A stretch of DNA of 64,000 bases from Clostridia bacterium (GCA_017481205.1 JAFUPN010000009.1:1-64000), one strand, 5' to 3'. Positions 52,617 through 63,240 are shown, numbered from the stretch's first letter. A program made the numbers and translations. Notes: generated by a model not told the origin, from the sequence alone.

Positions 52617-52784
52617 CTATTCTGCCAGTGTGTAAGTAAACATTTCACTATGAATCCTGCTGCCCAGGTCGGCTCCCTGAGGCAAAAGTGCAAGGGCAAT
52701 AAAAACCTCGTTGCCGCTGTCAATATCCTTTAAATAGGCATATTCCCCTTCAATTTTTGAAACAATATAATCCTTTGGTTCCAT
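52617..52784 (-). CDS. Small conserved protein of 55 aa (DUF3006-like)
   Basis: Short protein starting MEPKDYIVSKIEGEY and ending SEMFTYTLAE. The sequence looks like a small beta-barrel of the kind found in DUF3006 proteins (a KIEGEYAYLKD pattern and an ALLPQGADLGSRI strand). Function unknown. The start at 52784 is supported by AAAGGACGG; an in-frame extension of 20 residues lacks a ribosome site. It precedes the broken SGNH gene in one transcript. Confidence 0.65.
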   Translation of the reverse strand: MEPKDYIVSKIEGEYAYLKDIDSGNEVFIALALLPQGADLGSRIHSEMFTYTLAE

Positions 52785-52845
52785 ATCTGCCGTCCTTTCG
52801 TATAATATATTCATTTTAAAATTAGTTGACAGTTTAGATGTCATT

Positions 52846-52906
52846 TATGACATATCGAGAATTCTGTAAGAATTCATATCGACGATTTCAAGCTTTGCTT
52901 GAAATC
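52846..52906. repeat. Pair of hairpins with ATATCGA spacers in the leader of the small ORF
   Basis: GAATTCTGTAAGAATTC and GATTTCAAGCTTTGCTTGAAATC are perfect or near-perfect hairpins, separated by CATATCGA. A third, ATGTCATTTATGACAT, lies just to the left. They fall between the promoter at 52907-52935 and the ORF start. Confidence 0.65.
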
Positions 52907-52935
52907 ATTATACAACAGCACGTCCATAAAATCAA
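52907..52935 (-). promoter_or_regulatory. SigA-type promoter for the small ORF and broken SGNH gene
   Basis: TTGATT (52935-52930), 17-bp spacer, TATAAT (52912-52907). Leader of ~115 nt with the hairpins above. Confidence 0.65.
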
Positions 52936-52936
52936 T

Positions 52937-52967
52937 ATCCCCCGAAGGGATTTATTCATCGGGGGAT
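52937..52967 (-). terminator. Terminator of trpB
   Basis: ATCCCCCGA facing TCGGGGGAT just after the trpB stop on the minus strand; the following T-run is broken (ATATTGATTTT). Confidence 0.55.
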
Positions 52968-52977
52968 AGAGAAAAAA

Positions 52978-54219
52978 TTAAATATCGTAATCAAGCTTAA
53001 ACTGCTCGCCGCAACCATAGTTTTCGTATACATAGTCGATATCCTTGTCTCCTCTTCCTGAGAGGCAGGCGAGGATTGAACCGGACTTATGCTCCTTGGC
53101 ATAGCGGATTGCATATGCAACAGCATGGGCACTTTCTATTGCGGGAATGATACCCTCGTATCTTGAGAGCAGGAAGAATGCTTCCATAGCCTCTTCATCA
53201 GACACGGTTTCGTATATGACTCTGCCCATATCACGGAGATTTGCATGTTCGGGACCAACTCCGGGATAATCAAGACCGCTGGCAATAGAATACACAGGAA
53301 GTGGTTCACCGTTTTCGTCCTGGAGAACATAGCTTGAATATCCATGGATAATGCCCTTGGTTCCATATGCCATAGTAGCCGCATGGTCACCGACACCGGC
53401 GCCTCTGCCCAAAGGCTCAATACCATATATATCTATGGGGTCGGCAAGGAATGGAACAAACATGCCCAGTGAGTTTGAACCGCCGCCAACACAGGCACAA
53501 ACCGCATCGGGCATAATACCTGTCATTTCCATAAACTGTTCACGCGCCTCTATGCCGATAACAGACTGAAAATCCCTTACCATCTTGGGGAAAGGATGAG
53601 GACCGGCTGCAGTGCCGATGCAGTATATTGCATGGTCATATTCCCTGAGATATGCCTCAAAAGCAGCATCACAAGCTTCCTTTAAGGTTTTGAGACCTTT
53701 GGTTACGGGAATAACATTTGCACCAAGCATCTTCATTCTTATTACATTGGGGTGCTGCTTTGCTATATCAACCTCACCCATATATACATCACATTCCATA
53801 CCGAAATATGCAGCAGCGGTTGCTATGGCAACACCATGCTGACCGGCACCGGTTTCTGCAATAATTTTCTTTTTGCCCATATATTTTGCAAGAAGTCCTT
53901 CGCCCATACAGTGATTGAGCTTATGAGCTCCTGTGTGATTAAGGTCTTCTCTCTTGAGATAAATCTGGCAGTTGCCAAAGATTTTTGACAGCCTTTCGCA
54001 ATGATACACGGGAGTAGGTCTGCCCTGAAACTCTTTTCTTATTCTTCTCAGCTCATTGATAAACTGAGCAGAATGGCAGATTGCTTCATATGCATCGTCA
54101 GCCTCTTTGAAGGCTTCAATAAGCTCTTTTGCCTGATAAGAACCGCCGTATTCGCCGAAATATCCGTCTGCCGATGGATATTCCTTGATATAATTATCAA
54201 AATCTCTATATTTATTCAT
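52978..54219 (-). CDS. trpB: Tryptophan synthase beta subunit (orphan)
   Basis: PLP enzyme of 413 aa that joins indole and serine to tryptophan. The PLP lysine motif HTGAHKLN is near residue 91, AETGAGQHG follows, and GGGSNSLG binds the phosphate; CLSGRGDKD lies near the end. The length fits the TrpB1 group, but no trpA is present on either side, and the neighbours (small ORF, broken esterase, MATE exporter) are unrelated. A lone TrpB can still make tryptophan from free indole. The ATG at 54219 is preferred, with AAAGGAG upstream. Own promoter and terminator. Confidence 0.95.
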   Translation of the reverse strand: MNKYRDFDNYIKEYPSADGYFGEYGGSYQAKELIEAFKEADDAYEAICHSAQFINELRRIRKEFQGRPTPVYHCERLSKIFGNCQIYLKREDLNHTGAHKLNHCMGEGLLAKYMGKKKIIAETGAGQHGVAIATAAAYFGMECDVYMGEVDIAKQHPNVIRMKMLGANVIPVTKGLKTLKEACDAAFEAYLREYDHAIYCIGTAAGPHPFPKMVRDFQSVIGIEAREQFMEMTGIMPDAVCACVGGGSNSLGMFVPFLADPIDIYGIEPLGRGAGVGDHAATMAYGTKGIIHGYSSYVLQDENGEPLPVYSIASGLDYPGVGPEHANLRDMGRVIYETVSDEEAMEAFFLLSRYEGIIPAIESAHAVAYAIRYAKEHKSGSILACLSGRGDKDIDYVYENYGCGEQFKLDYDI

Positions 54220-54262
54220 AATACAATGGTCTCCTTTTGTACACAAAAAACATGATAGTACA

Positions 54263-54291
54263 ATTTTAACACAAAAATCATCAATTGTCTA
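54263..54291 (-). promoter_or_regulatory. SigA-type promoter of trpB
   Basis: TAGACA (54291-54286), 17-bp spacer, TAAAAT (54268-54263), giving a short leader without a visible T-box or trp attenuator. Confidence 0.65.
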
Positions 54292-54304
54292 CAGTTTTAT
54301 ACAA

Positions 54305-55675
54305 CTAATTCTTCATATCCGGTCTTTTTTTCCATTTTCCTGAGCAATAGAACACAAGCCCTATCCAGAAAGGAGTAAAGCCTGCAAGTGCATCACCCAG
54401 CCAAAAGCCGTAATGCTTCATACCGAAGCCCACGCCGAAAAGAACCGACAGACCTATCCTCAGGACAATTCCGTCTAAAATGGCAGTAGCAAAATTTATT
54501 TTATAATTGCCGCTTCCGTTTATAAGTGCATTCATTATTGCACGCATGGCGGCACCGAAAAACAGCAGAATTGCTATAGGCACATAGCCTGCCGCAATAT
54601 CAAGCACATCCCTGTCATTTTCTGTTGTAAACAAGCCGAAAACCTCTTCCGGAAAAAGGCAAATTACCGCCGACAGGATAATTGCAATTACGAGAGTAAT
54701 TACAGCAATCTGCTTCATTATATTAACCACACGGTCATATTTTTCTGCAGCAATATTCTGGCTTACCATGGTGGAGCCTGCAGTATTCATCGCCATGGAT
54801 ATAAGATTTGCAACACTCGCAACCTTGCTTGCTATACCTGCAAAAGCAGATACCGCCACACCGTAGGAATTTATCCAGGAATTTACAAAAAGCTTTGAAA
54901 CCTGGATAGAAGCAGACTTTATAGCCATAGGTATACCTAATTTAAGCAAATCCGAAAGCATGGCGGTATCCCATTTTACAAAATCCGACTTTTTGATGAC
55001 AAGATTATATTTTCTGCGGTTTTTTATTATAAACACAGTACATGAAATAAAGCTTACAGCCTGGCTGATTACGGTTGCAAGAGCCGCACCGCCCGCCCCC
55101 ATATGGAGGAATGCCACAAAGATTATATCCAGCACAAGGTTGAGCACAGCCGCAATGCTTATAAATATAAAAGGCCGCTTGGAGTCTCCCATTCCTCTGA
55201 GTATGGCACTGACAACATTATAGCCGTATATAAACACCAGACCCGCCATACATATAGCTGAGTAGCTTGCCGCACCGGCATAGGCTTCTGAGGGAGTGTT
55301 CATGAGGCTGAGTATAATATCCTGAAAGAATATTGCCACAATGCTGATAACCAGCGCGCAAACAATCAAAAAACCGCTCATAGAGCCGACAAACCTGCCG
55401 ATTTTTTCATTTTCCTTTGCTCCTATGTACCGGGCAATAATCACCTGACCCGCATTGGCAAAGCCCATTGCCACAAAGGTGAGAAAGTTGCTTACATCAC
55501 CACCCACCGCCACTGCAGATATGCCCGCCTTTCCCAGGACATTGCCCACAACAGCCATATCAACCATGTTGTACACAACCTGAAGCAGGTTTGACAGAAA
55601 CAAAGGCCACGCAAAGGCTGCAAGCTGTTTTGATACATTTCCTTGGGTAAAATCTTTTACTAAAACATTGCTCAT
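54305..55675 (-). CDS. MATE-family efflux transporter
   Basis: Integral membrane protein of 456 aa with about twelve helices in two similar halves (FAWPLFLSNLLQVVYNMVD in the first, LGIPMAIKSASIQVSKLFVN in the second). MATE proteins export drugs or metabolites with Na+ or H+. The substrate is not assignable. It is transcribed toward trpB and has no clear promoter; a strong terminator stands before it, so a weak unseen promoter is implied. Confidence 0.93.
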   Translation of the reverse strand: MSNVLVKDFTQGNVSKQLAAFAWPLFLSNLLQVVYNMVDMAVVGNVLGKAGISAVAVGGDVSNFLTFVAMGFANAGQVIIARYIGAKENEKIGRFVGSMSGFLIVCALVISIVAIFFQDIILSLMNTPSEAYAGAASYSAICMAGLVFIYGYNVVSAILRGMGDSKRPFIFISIAAVLNLVLDIIFVAFLHMGAGGAALATVISQAVSFISCTVFIIKNRRKYNLVIKKSDFVKWDTAMLSDLLKLGIPMAIKSASIQVSKLFVNSWINSYGVAVSAFAGIASKVASVANLISMAMNTAGSTMVSQNIAAEKYDRVVNIMKQIAVITLVIAIILSAVICLFPEEVFGLFTTENDRDVLDIAAGYVPIAILLFFGAAMRAIMNALINGSGNYKINFATAILDGIVLRIGLSVLFGVGFGMKHYGFWLGDALAGFTPFWIGLVFYCSGKWKKRPDMKN

Positions 55676-55705
55676 TATTACACCTTCTTAATATACAGAT
55701 TAAAA

Positions 55706-55741
55706 AGGGTGTAGCAAAATAAATTCATTTTGCTACACCTC
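55706..55741 (-). terminator. Terminator of the glmU-prs-pth-mfd-prsA transcript
   Basis: On the minus strand GGTGTAGCAAAATGAA facing TTATTTTGCTACACC, followed by CTTTTTAA, just after the PrsA-like stop. Confidence 0.85.
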
Positions 55742-55757
55742 TCTAAATTTTAGAGTA

Positions 55758-56786
55758 TTAGTTAAGACCGAAATCCTTCATTACAGATTTAAAGGTCTTG
55801 ATTTCAGCAGCCTGTGTCCACTCTTCGGTAAGAGCCTCAAGCTTTTCGGATTCGCAGGCGGTTTTTGCATCAGCCTTGTATTCCTCAATCTTTTCAGGTG
55901 TGATTTCAAAAGGAAGTCTCTTGATAATATGATAGCCGTATGAGGTTTCCACAATATCACTAACGCTGTTTTCCTCAAGAGCAAAAGCTGCTTCTTCAAA
56001 CTGAGGAACCATCTGACCCTTGGTAAATTCATAGCCATCGGGATAGGTTGCAAGGCCTGTATCCTCGCTGAGCTCGTTCATAAGAGCCATAAAGTCCTCG
56101 CCGTTGTTTATTCTCGCAAGGGTATCCTCTGCCTGCTGTCTCTTCTGCTGGATAACAGCTTCGTCAAAGGATTCGCCGGTCTGCTGATCCTGTGTCATAA
56201 AGAGGATATGTGCAGCCTTAATATAGTTTTCACGGATATAATCCTCAACCTCCTGGTCGGAAACAGCCATTGTACCGTCCTCAATAAGCTTTTCGCCAAG
56301 CTTGGTTACAAGCTTGTTCTTCTCATAAAGTGACTCAAAGGCTTCGGGTGTGGTGCCGAGAGATGCAAGCTGAGAAACATATGCCTGCTCACCGCCGCTC
56401 TGTTGCTTCATGCTGTCAATATCTGCAGCAAGCTGAGTCTTGTCCTCCTCGGTAAGCTCTATACCCATTTCAACAGCCTTGTTGTACTGAACAAGAAGCT
56501 TTGCGCCCTCTTCGGCTGCCTTTTCGCGGACAATATCTATGTTCTTTTTGCCGTCTGTCTCGCCCTCAAGATATGTTTTGATAGCCTCGGAATCATTTAC
56601 ATTAACTCCTGCCTCCTGTATTGACTGAGACATCTGTATATATACATAATATCCGTATTCGTCTCTGGTAAGGTCGGTTTCATTTACTCTTACTGCGGGA
56701 TTTGTATTAACGATACATCCTGTAAATGAACAGGCAAGCAACGCTACTGTGCTGAGCACAGCAATAATTTTGCATATTTTTTTCAT
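55758..56786 (-). CDS. prsA: PrsA-like foldase lipoprotein (parvulin)
   Basis: Protein of 342 aa with a lipoprotein signal (..CSFTGCIV, lipobox Cys at 24). A SurA-like N-terminal helical domain is followed by a parvulin domain at ~195-290 (KAAHILFMT, GEDFMALMNELSEDTG, MVPQFEEAAFAL, TSYGYHIIKRL). Such lipoproteins help secreted proteins fold on the outer face of the membrane, which this species needs for its many surface enzymes. It follows mfd closely. Confidence 0.92.
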   Translation of the reverse strand: MKKICKIIAVLSTVALLACSFTGCIVNTNPAVRVNETDLTRDEYGYYVYIQMSQSIQEAGVNVNDSEAIKTYLEGETDGKKNIDIVREKAAEEGAKLLVQYNKAVEMGIELTEEDKTQLAADIDSMKQQSGGEQAYVSQLASLGTTPEAFESLYEKNKLVTKLGEKLIEDGTMAVSDQEVEDYIRENYIKAAHILFMTQDQQTGESFDEAVIQQKRQQAEDTLARINNGEDFMALMNELSEDTGLATYPDGYEFTKGQMVPQFEEAAFALEENSVSDIVETSYGYHIIKRLPFEITPEKIEEYKADAKTACESEKLEALTEEWTQAAEIKTFKSVMKDFGLN

Positions 56787-56822
56787 TATATTTCATCCTT
56801 TCGTGCATTATCATATGATATA

Positions 56823-59800
56823 TTATAACTGCAAAGCTTCTTCTTGTGTTGACTTTATCAGCTTTTGTAATATAATTTTAATATTATTCAGGAATTTATC
56901 GTCATATTTGTAGCAAAGATACGATTTTTCGCCTGAGGAAAACATGATTTTTCCTTTATAATCGTCGATAAGCTCCACTATGGCTTTTGTACTGAAAGCA
57001 TCGTTTATGGTAAACATAATATCCTTGTCGCTGCGGGTTACAGACGATATCCTGAGCTTTTGGGCAAGAGCCTTGATATATGCACAGTCAAGGAGATTTG
57101 CCACACTCCCCGGCATATCACCGAAGCGGTCGATAAGCTCCGACTGGACGGAGAGATAATCCTCCTCACAGCATATATCGGCAATCTTTTTGTATATAAC
57201 AAAACGCTGTTCCTCCTCATCTATATATTTATGAGGAATATGGGCATCCACCTTAAGCTCAATGGTGGTTTCGATAGCAGGCTCAACTTTTTGACCCTTG
57301 AGCTCAGCCACCGCCTCCTCAAGGAGACTGCAGTACAAATCATAGCCCACCAGATTCATATTGCCGTGCTGCTCCTTGCCCAGAAGGTTTCCTGCTCCGC
57401 GGATTTCAAGGTCGCGCATGGCAATGCGGAAGCCCGAGCCAAACTCGGTAAATTCCTTTATTGCAGAAAGACGCTTTCGTGCTGTTTCGTCAAGAACCTT
57501 GTGAGCCTCGTACATGAGGTATGCATAGGAAAGTCGGTTTGAACGTCCTACCCTGCCGCGAAGCTGATACAGCTGAGACAGTCCCAGCATATCCGCATTA
57601 TCTATAATCATGGTGTTTACATTGGGAATATCTATTCCGGTTTCGATAATCGTGGTACACACCAGCACATCCGTATCCCCGTTTATCATATCAAGCATCT
57701 TGCTTTCAAGCTCTCTTTCGGTCATCTGACCGTGGGCAACATCTATCACTGCATCGGGCAGCAGAGCACGGAGCATAGAAGCCTTGCGCTCTATATTCTC
57801 CACTCTGTTATACAGGTAATATACCTGACCGCTACGTGCCAGCTCACGCTCTATGGCATTTTTTATAACCTCGTTATTGCGCTCCATAACAAAGGTCTGT
57901 ACAGGATATCTGTCCTGTGGCGGTGATGCAATCACGCTCAGGTCTCTGATACCCACCATAGCCATATTGAGAGTTCTGGGAATGGGAGTTGCACTGAGTG
58001 TGAGCACATTCACATTGGTTTTGAGCTCCTTGAGCTTTTCCTTGTGCCCTACACCGAAGCGCTGTTCTTCATCTATAATGAGCATACCAAGATTTTTAAA
58101 TGCCACATCCTTTGAGAGAATCCTGTGGGTGCCGATAACAATATCAGCCTTGCCCTGCTTAAGCCGTTCTATAGTGGCAGTCTGCTCCTTTTTAGAGCGG
58201 AAGCGGCACATAAGCTCCACATTAACCCCATATTCGCTCATTCGTGACACAAAGGTGTTGTAGTGCTGCTGAGCAAGAAGAGTGGTCGGCACAAGATACG
58301 CCACCTGCATACCTCCCATAACACACTTGAAGGCGGCACGGAGAGCCACCTCGGTTTTGCCGTAGCCCACATCTCCGCACAGGAGTCTGTCCATGCATTT
58401 ACCCTGCTCCATATCAGCCTTTACCTCCTGAATACACCGGAGCTGGTCGGGAGTTTCATCATAGCCGAAATCATCCTCAAAATCCTTCTGCCAAGGGGTA
58501 TCCGGCTCAAATACATGCCCCTTTACATTTTGTCTTTCGGCATAAAGCTTTATCAGCTGCTCAGCCATAATCTGAACACTGTGGCGCACCTTGGTAACAG
58601 TATTGTTCCAGCGGCTGCTGTTAAGGCTGTTCAGGTTAACCGAAGCCCCCTCGGAGCCTCCCACATATTTGTGTATGGATTCCAGCTGTTCCACGGGGAT
58701 ATACAGCACATCCGTGCCCTTGTAGCGGATTTTCAGAAAATCCTTTATCGCACTGCCATCCTTTATCTGCTCAAGACCCACATACTGACCTATACCGTGA
58801 ACCCTGTGGACAACATAATCCCCCTTGGAGAGCTCGTCAAAGCTTTTTATTTTGTTTTTTGAATCAGCAAATTTATCACTGCGCTGTTTTTTCTTTTTTC
58901 TTGTAAATATATCCGTTTCGGTCACAACAACCGTTTTTACAGACGGATATTCAAACCCTCTTGTAAGGGCACCCTCCGCTATGGATACTGTTCCGTAAGG
59001 TGGCAGCTCCTCTGTGTTTTCCAGAATTGAGGCCTCTATGTCCGCTTCGTCAAGAATAGTATGGATTTTTGCCATGGCGGATTTTGAATTTGCAAGTACA
59101 ATAACCCTGCTGTCATTTCTTTTCCAGAAATGCACATCCTCTGTGAAAAATTCCGTATTACCGCCGTAATTCTGCATAGACTTTGCCGAAAAGCTTACCA
59201 GCTCCTTGGGGCGGAACTCGGGAGTTGTATAGGAAAGCGAGCTCAGGCTCACTAATTTTTTCTTATTTATCCTGTCGGTAATTTCACCGTAGCTGAGAAT
59301 ATAGGGCTTCTTTGTTTTTGGAAAAAGCCCTTTTTCAAGTAAATCGCTTATAATCTCATTTTGCTCCTCATAAAACACCTTTGCCCCTTCATATGCAGTT
59401 GAGGGCTCGTCATAAAAATAAATACAATCATCGCCCATATAGTCAAGGAGCGTGGTGTATTCATCATAGAAAAAGGGCATATATTTATCGCCGGAGGCTA
59501 TATAGTGCTGCTGAGACAGCTTTTCAAGGTCTTCGGCAAGATTGGAGTTTTTCTGGGCTTTGATTTTGCCTGAAGCATCTTTAAGACTCTCTTTGGAATA
59601 TATGAGCTCTCTGACAGGGCACAAAACAAATTCCTCGGTATTTGACAGAGACATCTGAGTATCGCAGTCAAACTCGCGCATAGAGTCAATCTCATCGTCA
59701 AACAGCTCAATTCTCACGGGATTTTTTGCAGTGGGACAGAATATATCTATAATCGAGCCTCTCATAGAGTACTGCCCTATTCCTTCAACAGTCATAACCC

Positions 59801-60293
59801 GCTTGTAGCCCATATCTGTCATGATCCGGCAAAAGCTATCTGTATCTATAATATCCCCTATTGTATATGTGACGCAGTTTTTCTTAAAAACACCAGGTGG
59901 GACGGTATACTGCATAAGCGCCTTCATGGTGGTGACAACTACAGAATTATCACCAAGAGACGCAAGCACATTGAGCCGCTTATACTCGCTGTTGCGGTTG
60001 GCGGCATATACATCATAAAAAATATATTCCTTAGCAGGAAAATACATGGGTGTACGGACAGAATTTTTTTCATGACAAAAAAAGAACGATAAATCTTCCA
60101 TTATCCTTCCTGCCTGAGTTTCATCTGATGCCACCACAAGACATTTGCTTCCTGTGGCGGCACAGAGTGAATATATTAGATGACTTTTCTGACTGCCTGT
60201 AAGTCCGTACACATGGACAGGCGCATTCCCCAAGGAAAGGCTGTCCTCTAAGGTACGGTACTCAGGCAGCTGAGGTAAAATTTTTGAAAACAT
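56823..60293 (-). CDS. mfd: Transcription-repair coupling factor
   Basis: ATP-dependent translocase of 1156 aa that removes stalled RNA polymerase at lesions and recruits UvrA. In order: UvrB-like region (1-~350), RNA-polymerase-binding domain (KGDYVVHRVHGIGQYVG, ~490-560), SF2 helicase core with Walker A GDVGYGKTEVA and DEEQRFG, the TRG motif region GSGFRIAMRDLEIRGAGN, and a C-terminal UvrA-interaction domain (IDRFGDMPG). Full length, with pth immediately upstream (3 bp between). Confidence 0.97.
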   Translation of the reverse strand: MFSKILPQLPEYRTLEDSLSLGNAPVHVYGLTGSQKSHLIYSLCAATGSKCLVVASDETQAGRIMEDLSFFFCHEKNSVRTPMYFPAKEYIFYDVYAANRNSEYKRLNVLASLGDNSVVVTTMKALMQYTVPPGVFKKNCVTYTIGDIIDTDSFCRIMTDMGYKRVMTVEGIGQYSMRGSIIDIFCPTAKNPVRIELFDDEIDSMREFDCDTQMSLSNTEEFVLCPVRELIYSKESLKDASGKIKAQKNSNLAEDLEKLSQQHYIASGDKYMPFFYDEYTTLLDYMGDDCIYFYDEPSTAYEGAKVFYEEQNEIISDLLEKGLFPKTKKPYILSYGEITDRINKKKLVSLSSLSYTTPEFRPKELVSFSAKSMQNYGGNTEFFTEDVHFWKRNDSRVIVLANSKSAMAKIHTILDEADIEASILENTEELPPYGTVSIAEGALTRGFEYPSVKTVVVTETDIFTRKKKKQRSDKFADSKNKIKSFDELSKGDYVVHRVHGIGQYVGLEQIKDGSAIKDFLKIRYKGTDVLYIPVEQLESIHKYVGGSEGASVNLNSLNSSRWNNTVTKVRHSVQIMAEQLIKLYAERQNVKGHVFEPDTPWQKDFEDDFGYDETPDQLRCIQEVKADMEQGKCMDRLLCGDVGYGKTEVALRAAFKCVMGGMQVAYLVPTTLLAQQHYNTFVSRMSEYGVNVELMCRFRSKKEQTATIERLKQGKADIVIGTHRILSKDVAFKNLGMLIIDEEQRFGVGHKEKLKELKTNVNVLTLSATPIPRTLNMAMVGIRDLSVIASPPQDRYPVQTFVMERNNEVIKNAIERELARSGQVYYLYNRVENIERKASMLRALLPDAVIDVAHGQMTERELESKMLDMINGDTDVLVCTTIIETGIDIPNVNTMIIDNADMLGLSQLYQLRGRVGRSNRLSYAYLMYEAHKVLDETARKRLSAIKEFTEFGSGFRIAMRDLEIRGAGNLLGKEQHGNMNLVGYDLYCSLLEEAVAELKGQKVEPAIETTIELKVDAHIPHKYIDEEEQRFVIYKKIADICCEEDYLSVQSELIDRFGDMPGSVANLLDCAYIKALAQKLRISSVTRSDKDIMFTINDAFSTKAIVELIDDYKGKIMFSSGEKSYLCYKYDDKFLNNIKIILQKLIKSTQEEALQL

Positions 60294-60296
60294 AAA

Positions 60297-60866
60297 TCAC
60301 TTACCGTTATATTTATTCATAGCTTCATCACAGCTTCCGCGGGCAATGATGCTCTCTAAGGCACCGTTTACATTGTCTGCGGTCTTATCCAGCCTTGCGA
60401 TATCATCCTTTGAAAATCTGCCCAGCACATGAGATGCCAGGTCATAATCCGGAGAGGGCTTTGCGCCCACTCCGATTTTTATTCTCGGGAACTTATCGCT
60501 GGAGAGATGATATATAATTGATTTAAGACCGTTGTGTCCGCCGTCGCTGCCCTTGGTGCGAATGCGGATAACACCCGTGTCAAAATTGATATCATCGCAT
60601 ATGACAATAATGTTTTCCGGCGGTATTTTGTAAAAGGAGGCTATAGCCCCCACCGACTCACCGCTGTTGTTCATATAGGTCTGAGGCTTGGCGAGGATAA
60701 CCCGCTCGCCGCGGATATTTCCCTCGCCGTACACAGCCTTGAATTTTAGCTTGTTAAGAGAAATCCCCTGCTTTGATGCAAACACATCAAGTATATCAAA
60801 GCCCACATTGTGTCTTGTGAGGTCATATTTTTTTTCGGGATTTCCAAGTCCGACTACAAGGTACAT
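60297..60866 (-). CDS. pth: Peptidyl-tRNA hydrolase
   Basis: Essential enzyme of 189 aa that frees tRNA from dropped-off peptidyl-tRNA. GLGNPEKKYDLTRHNVGFD contains the catalytic His19; AKPQTYMNNSG and DDINFDTG carry the conserved Asn and Asp. Standard length. It lies between prs (12 bp upstream) and mfd. Confidence 0.97.
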   Translation of the reverse strand: MYLVVGLGNPEKKYDLTRHNVGFDILDVFASKQGISLNKLKFKAVYGEGNIRGERVILAKPQTYMNNSGESVGAIASFYKIPPENIIVICDDINFDTGVIRIRTKGSDGGHNGLKSIIYHLSSDKFPRIKIGVGAKPSPDYDLASHVLGRFSKDDIARLDKTADNVNGALESIIARGSCDEAMNKYNGK

Positions 60867-60878
60867 TTTATCACCCTA

Positions 60879-61835
60879 TCAGTCAAAGAGAGGACTTACG
60901 GATACGTCCTCATAAATTCTGTCGATAGCCTCTGCAAAAATAGGAGCCACAGAAAGAACCTTAATTTTGTCAATCTGCTTTTCGGGTGTGAGGGGCACTG
61001 TATCGAGGACAAGGAGCTCTTCGATAACAGAATTGGAAATACGCTCAATAGCGGGTCCTGAAAGAACTGCGTGTGAGCAGCAGGCAAACACGCTCTTTGC
61101 ACCTCTGTCCTTAAGAGCCTTTGCACCGTTTACAATGGTGCCGGCAGTATCAATCATATCGTCTACGAGGATAACATTCTTATCCTTGATATCTCCGATT
61201 ATATTCATAACCTCGGAAACATTCGCCTTGGGGCGTCTCTTGTCTATAATGGCAATGGGAACATCTATCTTGCTTGCAAACTTTCTCGCTCTTGTAACAG
61301 AACCCAGGTCGGGAGATACAACAACTGTATCAGCCTCTTTTCCGGCAAACTTTTCTTTATAGTAATTTGCAAGGATGGGAGCACCGAGAAGGTGATCAAC
61401 AGGGATATCAAAAAAGCCCTGAATCTGTGCTGCATGAAGGTCCATGGTAAGAACTCTGTCTGCACCTGCAGTGGTGATGATATCTGCGCAGAGCTTTGCT
61501 GAAATCGGATCTCTTGCCTTTGCTTTTCTCTCCTGTCTTGCGTAGCCGAAATAAGGGATAACTGCAGTTATTCTTCCGGCAGACGCTCTCTTGAATGCAT
61601 CAATCATAATAAGAAGCTCCATGAGATTGTCGTTAACCGGAGAGCAGGTTGACTGTACGATAAATACATCGGCACCTCTGACAGTTTCGTTGATATTTAC
61701 AAATATCTCGCCGTCAGAAAATTTACCAACCTGAGCATCGCCGACTTTTGTTCCCAGCTTGTCGGCAATAGCCTGAGCAAAAGCAGGGTTTGAGTTTGCA
61801 GTAAAAATTTTGATGTTGTTTCCGTGTGCTATCAT
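60879..61835 (-). CDS. prs: Ribose-phosphate pyrophosphokinase
   Basis: Enzyme of 318 aa that makes PRPP from ribose 5-phosphate and ATP for nucleotide, histidine and tryptophan synthesis. Visible motifs are the catalytic loop [12 protein letters not shown], the PRPP-binding DDMIDTAGT and the N-terminal [17 protein letters not shown]. Standard length. Located 46 bp after glmU, AGGAG upstream. Confidence 0.97.
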   Translation of the reverse strand: MIAHGNNIKIFTANSNPAFAQAIADKLGTKVGDAQVGKFSDGEIFVNINETVRGADVFIVQSTCSPVNDNLMELLIMIDAFKRASAGRITAVIPYFGYARQERKAKARDPISAKLCADIITTAGADRVLTMDLHAAQIQGFFDIPVDHLLGAPILANYYKEKFAGKEADTVVVSPDLGSVTRARKFASKIDVPIAIIDKRRPKANVSEVMNIIGDIKDKNVILVDDMIDTAGTIVNGAKALKDRGAKSVFACCSHAVLSGPAIERISNSVIEELLVLDTVPLTPEKQIDKIKVLSVAPIFAEAIDRIYEDVSVSPLFD

Positions 61836-61881
61836 TTTAAAATTCCTCCACTTTTTTATGTTATAGGAATGGATCCTATTA

Positions 61882-63240
61882 TTATCTTTTGTACCAGCCG
61901 CTTTTTACAACCTGTCTGGCTCTGGCAATAGCCAGTGCGTCAGACTCCACATCCTCTGTGATGGTTGAGCCTGCAGCTATAAAAGCATGGTCATTTATTG
62001 TAACCGGCGCAACAAGATTTGCATTGCAACCGATAAATACATTGTCACCTATAACCGTGCGATGCTTATTCTTACCGTCATAATTAACGGTAACGGTTCC
62101 GCAGCCGAAGTTTACTCCCTCGCCCACATCGCTGTCACCCACATAGGTAAGATGAGACACCTTGGTTCCGTCGGCTATTGTAGAATTTTTTATTTCCACA
62201 AAATCACCTATTTTTATATGATTGCCTATGTCTGAATTAGGTCTGATATAGGCAAAGGGACCTACAGACGTGCAGCTGCCTATTTTGCTGTCGCAGGCAA
62301 CGGAATTCTGAATTTTGGTGTTGCTGCCGATTTCGCAGCTTTCTATAGTGGTGCTGGGTCCGATTTCACACTCGGCTCCAATCACCGTATTGCCTCTGAT
62401 ATGGCATCCCGGGTATACAATTGTATCCGGAGCTATGCTCACCTCAGCGTCTATATATGTGTTGTCCGGGTCAATCAAGGTAACACCGGATTTCATAAGA
62501 GCAGTGTTAATACGCTTTTGCATAATCGCTGCGGCAACGGCAAGATCAACCCTGTCATTTACCCCGAGGATTTCGTCAGAATCAGTCATAACATAAGCAT
62601 CAGCCTTTTTGCCCATGTCCTTAAGAATCTGCATTGTATCCGTAAGATAATATTCCTTTTGTACATTATCGTTGGTAACCTTTGAAAGAGCGAGGAACAA
62701 ATCCTCACAGTCGAAGCAGTACATACCGGAGTTTATCTCACAAACTGCCCTTTGCTCCTCTGTTGCATCCTTATATTCGGTTATACAGCAGAAGCTGCCG
62801 TTTTCATCACGTATAATCCTTCCGTAAGAAGCCGGGTCATCAAGAACTGCCGATATAACAGTGGCACTGTTGCCCTGTGCTTCGTGATACTCTACAGCCG
62901 TTTTAATAGTCTCGGCAGTAATAAGCGGCGTATCGCCGTTAAGTATCACCACAGTACCTTTTTCACCTTTTAAAAGCTCCTCTGCCATCATTACGGCATG
63001 ACCTGTGCCCAGACGCTGTTCCTGCACTGCATAAAGCTTGTCAGAACCCATTTCGGCGATGACATCCTCTTTTTTGTGACCCACAACCATAACTGTTTTT
63101 CCACAGCCTGCACCGAGACACGCCTCGTAAACCCATTTTACAAGAGGCTTTGAACAGATTTTGTGCAAAACCTTGCTCTTGTCGGATTTCATACGTGTGC
63201 CCATACCTGCCGCAAGAATTACTGCAGAATAATTACTCAA
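61882..63240 (-). CDS. glmU: Bifunctional GlmU (UDP-GlcNAc pyrophosphorylase / GlcN-1-P acetyltransferase)
   Basis: Enzyme of 452 aa making UDP-GlcNAc for the cell wall. The N-terminal nucleotidyltransferase domain has [11 protein letters not shown] and GDTPLI; the C-terminal left-handed beta-helix has hexapeptide repeats ([20 protein letters not shown]), [11 protein letters not shown] and [11 protein letters not shown]. Start: a TTG at 63240 with AAAGGAG eight bases upstream; the in-frame GTG at 63249 touches the ribosome site and is less likely. First gene of the operon. Confidence 0.96.
   Translation of the reverse strand: MSNYSAVILAAGMGTRMKSDKSKVLHKICSKPLVKWVYEACLGAGCGKTVMVVGHKKEDVIAEMGSDKLYAVQEQRLGTGHAVMMAEELLKGEKGTVVILNGDTPLITAETIKTAVEYHEAQGNSATVISAVLDDPASYGRIIRDENGSFCCITEYKDATEEQRAVCEINSGMYCFDCEDLFLALSKVTNDNVQKEYYLTDTMQILKDMGKKADAYVMTDSDEILGVNDRVDLAVAAAIMQKRINTALMKSGVTLIDPDNTYIDAEVSIAPDTIVYPGCHIRGNTVIGAECEIGPSTTIESCEIGSNTKIQNSVACDSKIGSCTSVGPFAYIRPNSDIGNHIKIGDFVEIKNSTIADGTKVSHLTYVGDSDVGEGVNFGCGTVTVNYDGKNKHRTVIGDNVFIGCNANLVAPVTINDHAFIAAGSTITEDVESDALAIARARQVVKSGWYKR

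Noticed and set aside
54220-54304. trp attenuator or T-box before trpB
   Set aside because: The gap is under 90 bases with a promoter in it, too short for a T-box, and no Trp-codon leader peptide is visible.
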